DNA from: Phaeospirillum sp. | GTDB lineage: Bacteria > Pseudomonadota > Alphaproteobacteria > Rhodospirillales > Magnetospirillaceae | Assembly: GCA_030651575.1 (NCBI GenBank) | Contig: JAUSFB010000032.1 | Span: forward strand, 334,001 to 398,000 | Length of the DNA: 64,000 nucleotides | Reading direction: 5' to 3' | Notes under the pieces: generated by a model | The model's input: the letters and a program-made list of their open reading frames with translations, nothing else | Databases searched by the model: none | Told to the model about the DNA's origin: nothing | Made by a program: the position numbers and the translations under genes | Part shown: piece by piece, positions 58,715 to 64,000 of the stretch | Numbering within the stretch: the stretch's first letter is position 1 | How the letters are laid out: each line of letters opens with the position of its first letter

Positions 58715-60139
58715 ATGGGCGCGGCATTCGATACCATCGCCTTCAAGGCATCCCTGTGCGACGGCTGCGGCGACTGCATGACCACCTGTTCCAAGGTCAA
58801 GCAGGGCGCCAGCCGGATCTCCATCGTCCCCGGCGCGGCCGAGGCCGTCTTTGAACTGGCGATCTGCCGCCAGTGCGGCGACCCCAAATGCGCCATGGTC
58901 TGCCCGTCGGGCGCCCTGACCAAGGACGGCGGCTCGGGCGTGATCGGCTGGAACTCCGACAAGTGCATCGACTGCCTGCTCTGCACCGCCGGCTGCGCCT
59001 ATGGCGGCATCGCGGTGGATCAGTCGGTCTCGCGCGTCGCCAAGTGTGACCAGTGCGACGGCGACCCGGAATGCGTCAAGGCCTGCCCCACCGGCGCGCT
59101 GGAATTCCGCAAGGCCGGCAGCATCTACAAGGAATACGGCGAGCGGGAAGACCTGTTCGTGCCCGGCCTGTCGGGCTGCCTGGGCTGCAACTCCGAACTG
59201 ATCATGCGCCACGCCATGCGCAAGATCGGCCGCAACTCGGTGCTGGCGACACCGCCTGGCTGCATTCCCGGCATGGGCTCGGTCGGCTATAACGGCAAGA
59301 CCGGCACCAAGGTTCCGGTGTTCCATCCGCTGCTGACCAACACCGCCTCCATGCTGGCCGGCATCCGTCGCTATTACGACAAGATCGGCCGCAAGGATAT
59401 CGTGGTCATGGCGCTGGCCGGCGATGGCGGCACCGCCGATTGCGGCTTCCACGCCGTCTCGGGCGCGGCCGAACGCGGCGAGAAGATCTTGTATGTCTGC
59501 GTCGATAACGAAGGCTACATGAACACCGGCATGCAACGTTCGGGAACCACGCCCTACGGTTCGTGGACCTCGACCACTCCGGTGGGCGAGCATATGAAGG
59601 GCAAGACCCAGGATGCCAAGAACCTGCCCATGATCATGGCGGCCCATAAGTGCCGCTACGTGGCCACCGCGTCCACCGGCTACATGGAAGACCTCTACGA
59701 GAAGCTGGACAAGGCGATCGAAGCGTCGTTCGAGGGCTTCTCCTACCTGCACATCTACTCGCCCTGCCCCACCGGCTGGCGCATTCCGTCCTCCAAGGTG
59801 ATCGATGCCTGCCGCCTGAGCGTCGAGACCAACTTCGTCACCCTGTGGGAATACACCCCCCAGACCGGAATCCGCTTCACCCGCTCGCCCGACAACGCCC
59901 TGCCGATCACCGCCTATGTCAAGATGATCGGCAAGTATCGCCACCTGTCCCAGGACCAGCTCGACCACATCCAGACCAAGGTGGACGAGCAGGTCGCGCT
60001 GCTGCGGATCATGGCGGCGGAATCGCCCCCGCCCCCGCCGGCGCACAGGCAGCCGGCGGCTCCGGCCGCCTCTCCCGCTCCGGCCATCGGGGGCGACGCC
60101 TCGCAACCGCCGGTCCGCCGGGAAATTTCACGGAACTAA
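58715..60139 (+). CDS. padI: Phenylglyoxylate dehydrogenase, beta subunit with N-terminal poly-ferredoxin domain
   Basis: The 474-residue protein has an N-terminal four-cluster ferredoxin domain (about 1-150): CDGCGDCMTTC, CRQCGDPKCAMVC, CIDCLLCTAGC and CDQCDGDPECVKAC, sixteen cysteines in the DmsB-like pattern. The thiamine-diphosphate-binding beta domain follows, with 'LGCNSELIMRHAM', 'GDGGTADCGFHAVSGAAERG' and 'DNEGYMNTG'. After about residue 435 a Pro/Ala-rich tail of some 40 residues, with a run of five prolines, is extra. GGAGG precedes the ATG at 58715. A terminator follows the stop. Confidence 0.88.
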   Translation: MGAAFDTIAFKASLCDGCGDCMTTCSKVKQGASRISIVPGAAEAVFELAICRQCGDPKCAMVCPSGALTKDGGSGVIGWNSDKCIDCLLCTAGCAYGGIAVDQSVSRVAKCDQCDGDPECVKACPTGALEFRKAGSIYKEYGEREDLFVPGLSGCLGCNSELIMRHAMRKIGRNSVLATPPGCIPGMGSVGYNGKTGTKVPVFHPLLTNTASMLAGIRRYYDKIGRKDIVVMALAGDGGTADCGFHAVSGAAERGEKILYVCVDNEGYMNTGMQRSGTTPYGSWTSTTPVGEHMKGKTQDAKNLPMIMAAHKCRYVATASTGYMEDLYEKLDKAIEASFEGFSYLHIYSPCPTGWRIPSSKVIDACRLSVETNFVTLWEYTPQTGIRFTRSPDNALPITAYVKMIGKYRHLSQDQLDHIQTKVDEQVALLRIMAAESPPPPPAHRQPAAPAASPAPAIGGDASQPPVRREISRN

Positions 60140-60150
60140 TCCAGGCACAA

Positions 60151-60182
60151 AAACGCCGTCAGCTCTTGAGTTGACGGCGTTT
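60151..60182 (+). terminator. Terminator of the pad operon
   Basis: An 11-base perfect stem (AAACGCCGTCA/TGACGGCGTTT) with a ten-base loop lies 12 bases after the padI stop. The T-run is short (TTT), and an A-run precedes the stem, so it could also work for the minus-strand small gene. Confidence 0.75.
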
Positions 60183-60209
60183 CGCTTGAAGTGGGAACAT
60201 GCCGAGGCG

Positions 60210-60416
60210 TCAGAGCCGCTCGACATCCACATCGCCATGCCGATGGCCATAGTGATCCAACCAACCCGCATCGCCCAGGCAGATCGGCTCCTTGCGAACC
60301 GTCTCGACCGAGTGATGGCGCACCTCCTTGGCGTCATGGGGCGCGACCAGCTGGAGAATATCCTTGGCGAGATGGCTGGTGACCGCAAGTACCGCGGTCG
60401 TGGGGTTCTCAAGCAT
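60210..60416 (-). CDS. Small hypothetical protein (68 aa)
   Basis: The 68-residue protein begins MLENPTTAVLAVTSHLAKDI, and its second half is charged and His-rich ('HHSVETVRKEPICLGDAGWLDHYGHRHGDVDVERL' region, positions 34-68). The ATG at 60416 has a near-ideal GGAGGAAGAT Shine-Dalgarno. Together with position between the pad terminator and a divergent efflux operon, this makes it a likely real gene. The frame runs on upstream to 60569 without a good start. No family is recognised; many His and Asp residues could bind metal. Confidence 0.6.
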   Translation of the reverse strand: MLENPTTAVLAVTSHLAKDILQLVAPHDAKEVRHHSVETVRKEPICLGDAGWLDHYGHRHGDVDVERL

Positions 60417-60635
60417 ATCTTCCTCCTCTCCCAATGGGAGTTGGACGATTGTATGACAACAGCGCCCCCGCCACATCCGGTCGCCGCTGCATGGCTGTAT
60501 CCCGAGAAGCACAGCAACATTACTTTTTATAAGGTCAATCCCCCTCCGGCCTACGGTTGTCCTGCACATACGTCATGGCTTGACCCGGTAAAGCCGGGGT
60601 AGAGTCATCGGACACAATCGGACGGGCCGCGGGGA
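60417..60635. other. Divergent promoter region between the small gene and the efflux operon
   Basis: 219 bases carrying both start regions. A TTGACC near 60580 and an AT-rich patch near 60520-60530 are candidate elements, but no well-spaced -35/-10 pair or dyad stood out. Confidence 0.35.
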
Positions 60636-61616
60636 ATGACGCATCCATCAAAGGCTGTTCTCGCCATTATCCTCGCGACCCTCCTGGGGGGCGGGTTGGT
60701 CTGGCGCCTGCCCACCGACCGCTCCGGCGACGCCGCCGTCCTTTATGGCAATATCGACGTCCGTCAGGTCGATCTGGGCTTCCGGGTCGAGGGTCGGCTG
60801 ACGGAACTGCTGGCAGAGGAAGGCGACCGCGTCGCGCCCGGCCAAAAGCTGGCGGTACTGGACAAGGGCTATCTCGAAGACGCGGTTCGGATCGCCCAGG
60901 CGCGGCTGGACGGGGCCAACGCCAATCTCGACAAACTGGAAGCCGGCAACCGACCCCAGGAAATCGCCCAGGCCCGCGCCGACTTGGCCCGCGCCGATGC
61001 CGCCGCCCAGAATGCCCGCGAGAAGTTCGACCGCGCCGCCGCCATGACGCTGGACCGCGCCGTCTCGCGCCAGAGCCTGGACAACGCCCGATCCGAACTG
61101 CGCCAGACCGCCGCACAGTCAACCCGTGCCCGCGAGGCCCTGGCCCTGGCCGAAAATGGCTACCGCTCCGAGGATGTCGCCATCGCCAAGGCGCAGGTCG
61201 AGGCCGAGAAGGCGACCGCCGACCTGATGCGCCGCCGTCTGGCCGATGCCGAACTGTTCAGCCCGGCCGACGGCGTCATCCTGACGCGGGTCCGCGAACC
61301 CGGCTCGACTTTGCTGCCGGGGGCCACGGTGCTCAGTCTGGCCATGACCTCTCCCATGCAGGTCCGCACCTGGGTGCCCGAAAGCCTGTTGGGGCGGGCG
61401 GCGCCCGGCGCCAAAGTCCTGATCGCCACCGATTCCGCTCCGGCCAAGGTCTATCATGGCCAGATCGGTTTTGTGTCGCCGGTGGCGGAATTCACGCCAA
61501 AGACGGTGGAAAGCCCGGAGTTGCGGACCTCGTTGGTCTATCGGGTCCGCATCATCGTCTCCGACCCTGATTCCCTGCTCCGCCAGGGCATGCCGGTCAC
61601 GGTCCGGATCGAGTAG
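60636..61616 (+). CDS. HlyD-family periplasmic adaptor (membrane fusion protein)
   Basis: The 326-residue protein has an N-terminal membrane anchor (about 5-23), a lipoyl-like half-domain ('AVLYGNIDVRQVDLGFRVEGRL', 'GDRVAPGQKLAVLD'), a long alpha-hairpin coiled coil (about 80-190, repeats of Ala, Arg, Glu) and beta-barrel segments ('LFSPADGVILTRVREPGSTLLPG'). It is of the YbhG/YhiI type that works with tandem-ATPase ABC-2 exporters, and its stop abuts the ATPase start. Substrate is unknown; drugs or toxic compounds are likely. Confidence 0.9.
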   Translation: MTHPSKAVLAIILATLLGGGLVWRLPTDRSGDAAVLYGNIDVRQVDLGFRVEGRLTELLAEEGDRVAPGQKLAVLDKGYLEDAVRIAQARLDGANANLDKLEAGNRPQEIAQARADLARADAAAQNAREKFDRAAAMTLDRAVSRQSLDNARSELRQTAAQSTRAREALALAENGYRSEDVAIAKAQVEAEKATADLMRRRLADAELFSPADGVILTRVREPGSTLLPGATVLSLAMTSPMQVRTWVPESLLGRAAPGAKVLIATDSAPAKVYHGQIGFVSPVAEFTPKTVESPELRTSLVYRVRIIVSDPDSLLRQGMPVTVRIE

Positions 61617-63329
61617 GTGGATACCCTCTCCGTCATCCGGGGGGTAACCAAGCGGTTCGGCGAGACCACCGCGCTGGACGATGTCTCCGCCACCATCGCC
61701 GCCGGCCGGATCACCGGACTGGTGGGAGCCGACGGGGCCGGCAAGACCACCCTGGTTCGCCTGCTGGCCGGACTGCTGCTCCCCGACCATGGCCAAATCA
61801 CCGTCTGCGGCCATGACAGCGTCACCGCCACCGACGGCCTGCACGCCGCCATCGGCTACATGCCCCAGCGTTTTGGCCTGTACGAAGACCTGAGCGTCGC
61901 GGAAAACCTGTCGCTTTACGCCGAACTGCGCGGCCTTGCCCCCTCGTCGCACCGGGCCACCTTCGAGCACTTGCTGGATTTCTCCGGCCTGACCGGCTTC
62001 GAGACCCGGCTGGCGGGGCGATTGTCAGGGGGCATGAAGCAGAAACTGGGGCTGGCCTGCGCCCTGATCGCCACGCCCAGGCTGCTGCTGCTGGACGAGC
62101 CCTCGGTGGGAGTGGATCCGGTCTCGCGCCGGGAATTGTGGCGCATGGTCCACGGTCTGGCCGAGGACGGAGTCGGCGTGCTGTGGAGCACCGCCTATCT
62201 GGACGAGGCCGAACGCTGCCACTCGGTGCTGCTGCTGGATCAGGGCAGGTTGCTCCGTGACGGCGACCCGGCGGCCATGACGCGGCACTTCGAGGGCCGC
62301 TCGTTCGTGGTGCGCGGCATGACCGACAAGCGGGCGACCCAATCCGCCGCCCGCGCCCGCGCGGACGTGACCGATGCACTGATCCAAGGTGCGGGCGTCC
62401 GGCTGGTGATGGTCGAGAATGCCGCTCCTCCGCTGGCGTCCACCCTGACCGATTCGCCCGGCGCTACGGTGAAACCGGCTCCGCCGCGCTTCGAGGATGC
62501 CTTTGTCGCCCTGCTGGAGCACCGCGACGCGGCCATTCCGCCATTACCGACCTGGAGGCCTCGCGGTGGCGGCGGAATCACGGTCGAGGCCAGGGGACTG
62601 ACCCGGCGCTTTGGTGATTTCGTCGCGGTGGACCGGGTGGATTTCACGATGGCGGCAGGTGAAATCCTTGGTCTGCTCGGTCCCAACGGCGCCGGAAAAT
62701 CCACCACATTCCGCATGTTATGCGGCCTGCTGCCGCCCTCGGCCGGCGAGGCCAGGACCGCTGGCATCGATCTGGCGCGCGCGGCGCCCGAGGCCCGTCA
62801 GCGGCTTGGCTATATGTCGCAGAAATTCTCGCTCTATCCCGATCTCAGCGTGCGTCAGAACCTGAACTTTTTCGCCGGTGTCTATGGCCTTGCCGGCCCC
62901 CGCCGCCGCGACGCCATCGCCCGCATGATCGAGGTGTTCGGCCTGGGGCGCATGGTCGACCGAAACGCCGGCGGCCTGCCGCTGGGCTTCAAGCAGCGGC
63001 TCGCCCTGGCCGCCGCCATCATGCACGGACCGGACATCTTGTTTCTCGACGAGCCGACCTCCGGCGTCGATCCGCTGGTCCGTCGCGAATTCTGGGGCCA
63101 TATCAACGCCATGGCGGCGGAAGGGGTCTCGGTTCTGGTCACCACCCACTTCCTCGACGAGGCGGAATATTGCGACCGCATCGGCATCATCCATCGCGGC
63201 CGCATGATAGCCCTGGACGCCCCCGACGCCATCAAGGCCGGCATCCGCTCCGCCACCCTGCCCGATCCATCGCTGGAAGACGCCTTCGTCGCCCTGGTGG
63301 AACGCGCCGACCGGAGGCGAGAGTCATGA
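61617..63329 (+). CDS. Tandem ABC ATPase of an ABC-2 exporter (YbhF-like)
   Basis: The 570-residue protein holds two ABC domains. The first (about 1-245) has Walker A GADGAGKTT, signature LSGGMKQKL and Walker B 'LLLLDEPSVGVDP'. The second (about 320-565) has Walker A GPNGAGKST, the degenerate signature LPLGFKQRL and Walker B 'ILFLDEPTSGVDP'. The altered second signature is usual in YbhF-type pairs. Translation starts with GTG immediately after the HlyD stop, and the stop overlaps the permease start by four bases. Confidence 0.92.
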   Translation: MDTLSVIRGVTKRFGETTALDDVSATIAAGRITGLVGADGAGKTTLVRLLAGLLLPDHGQITVCGHDSVTATDGLHAAIGYMPQRFGLYEDLSVAENLSLYAELRGLAPSSHRATFEHLLDFSGLTGFETRLAGRLSGGMKQKLGLACALIATPRLLLLDEPSVGVDPVSRRELWRMVHGLAEDGVGVLWSTAYLDEAERCHSVLLLDQGRLLRDGDPAAMTRHFEGRSFVVRGMTDKRATQSAARARADVTDALIQGAGVRLVMVENAAPPLASTLTDSPGATVKPAPPRFEDAFVALLEHRDAAIPPLPTWRPRGGGGITVEARGLTRRFGDFVAVDRVDFTMAAGEILGLLGPNGAGKSTTFRMLCGLLPPSAGEARTAGIDLARAAPEARQRLGYMSQKFSLYPDLSVRQNLNFFAGVYGLAGPRRRDAIARMIEVFGLGRMVDRNAGGLPLGFKQRLALAAAIMHGPDILFLDEPTSGVDPLVRREFWGHINAMAAEGVSVLVTTHFLDEAEYCDRIGIIHRGRMIALDAPDAIKAGIRSATLPDPSLEDAFVALVERADRRRES

Positions 63330-64000
63330 ATTCCCGCCGCCTGGGCGCGCTGATCCGCAAGGAAACCCTCCAGATCATCCGCGATCCGTCCAGCATCGTC
63401 ATCGCCCTGGTCATGCCGGTGATTTTGCTGCTGCTGTTCGGCTATGGAGTCTCGCTGGACACCAATAACGTCCGGCTGGCGGTGGTGGTGGAAAACCCTG
63501 CTCCCGCCGCGTCCAGCCTGGTCAGAGCCTTCGCGGACTCGCCGTTTTTCCGGGTCGCCGAACTGCGCCATCGCGCCGAGGCGGAACACGGCATGGTGAC
63601 CGGGCGTTTCAAGGGAATCGTGGTGGTCCCGGCCGCATTCGCCGCCCAGGCGGGGCGTGCCGACCACGCCCCCATCCAGATCCTGCTGGACGGCGCCGAC
63701 GCCAATACCGCCCGGCTGGTGCGCGGCTATGTGGAAGGGGTCTGGAGCAAGTGGCTGGCCCACGAAGCCGGCCTGCGGGGGCACGGCCTTTTATCGCCAG
63801 TCGCCGTCGAGCCCCGGGTCTGGTTCAATCCCCAGCTCTTGTCGCGCGACGTCCTGGTCCCCGGCCTGATCGCCATCAACATGACCCTGGTCGGCACCCT
63901 GCTCACCGCCCTGGTGGTGGCGCGGGAGTGGGAGCGCGGCACCATGGAAGCCATGATCGCCACTCCGGTCTCGGTGGCGGAAATCCTGGTGGGCAAACTG
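63326..64000 (+). CDS. ABC-2 type permease (partial, cut by window end)
   Basis: The first 225 residues are present. A membrane segment lies at about 26-45 ('SSIVIALVMPVILLLLFGYGVSLD'), a periplasmic domain follows, and the ABC-2 core begins with 'NMTLVGTLLTALVVAREWERGTMEAMIATPVS'. This matches YbhS/YbhR-type permeases that partner tandem ATPases; a second permease gene may follow outside the window. The ATG overlaps the ATPase stop (ATGA). Confidence 0.9.
   Translation, partial: MNSRRLGALIRKETLQIIRDPSSIVIALVMPVILLLLFGYGVSLDTNNVRLAVVVENPAPAASSLVRAFADSPFFRVAELRHRAEAEHGMVTGRFKGIVVVPAAFAAQAGRADHAPIQILLDGADANTARLVRGYVEGVWSKWLAHEAGLRGHGLLSPVAVEPRVWFNPQLLSRDVLVPGLIAINMTLVGTLLTALVVAREWERGTMEAMIATPVSVAEILVGKL

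Noticed and set aside
63000-63030. Inactivating mutation of the second ABC signature (LPLGFKQ)
   Set aside because: The degenerate second signature is normal in YbhF-type tandem ATPases, so it is not evidence of a broken gene.

Overview
The window is 64 kb of GC-rich, gene-dense chromosome from an alphaproteobacterium. The gene content fits a Magnetospirillum-like member of the Rhodospirillales. The clues are a pyruvate dehydrogenase operon whose E1-beta carries its own lipoyl domain, ppiD next to trpE, motAB, NnrS, a globin-like chemoreceptor, a hemerythrin-domain protein, and two enzyme systems of anaerobic aromatic degradation. This assignment is inferred from gene content only; no rRNA or tRNA gene was found to confirm it.

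Layout. 1-5.9 kb: the end of a PpiD-like foldase, trpE, a PadR-like protein behind a Fur-box-like palindrome, a lone CxxC metallochaperone, a YibQ-type polysaccharide deacetylase, a degenerate GGDEF/EAL-like protein, a small lipoprotein and a cyclophilin-like protein. 6.0-11.6 kb: an acetyl-phosphate/acetyl-CoA node, with ackA and a MaoC-phosphotransacylase fusion divergent from a Pat-type protein lysine acetyltransferase. 11.7-18 kb: motAB, an MBL hydrolase, a SAM hydrolase-family protein, nnrS with an FNR/NNR-type site, and a Cache chemoreceptor. 18-24 kb: glutamate synthase gltB-gltD. 24.5-31.5 kb: a soluble globin-like chemoreceptor, then a complete LivGFKHM-type ABC importer followed by a Crp/Fnr-family regulator. 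31.7-39.3 kb: the operon pdhA-pdhB-pdhC-two unknown genes-lpdA-lipA-RatA-like. 39.3-40.5 kb: a 0.7 kb gap with a perfect inverted repeat, then ftsB.

40.5-46.6 kb: marR-hcrC-hcrA-hcrB-xdhC for 4-hydroxybenzoyl-CoA reductase, with two operator-like palindromes upstream of marR, and an alpha/beta hydrolase. 46.7-50.6 kb: a potFGHI polyamine importer. 50.7-60.1 kb: an unknown gene, a PaaX-family regulator, an 871-residue protein joining an MBL domain, two cyclic-nucleotide-binding-like domains and a complete hemerythrin domain, and divergently from it a padEFGHI operon for phenylglyoxylate:NAD+ oxidoreductase. 60.2-64 kb: a small unknown gene and a drug-efflux-type HlyD/tandem-ATPase/ABC-2 permease operon cut by the window end.

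How it fits together. Pad oxidises phenylglyoxylate (from phenylalanine or phenylacetate) to benzoyl-CoA, and Hcr removes the hydroxyl of 4-hydroxybenzoyl-CoA to give benzoyl-CoA. Both therefore feed the central anaerobic aromatic intermediate. MarR, PaaX and possibly the MBL-cNMP-hemerythrin protein are candidate local regulators or sensors. The last of these is the strongest candidate for an undescribed system: its enzyme-like, ligand-binding-like and O2/iron-binding modules sit on one chain beside an operon of iron-sulfur enzymes that are probably oxygen-sensitive.
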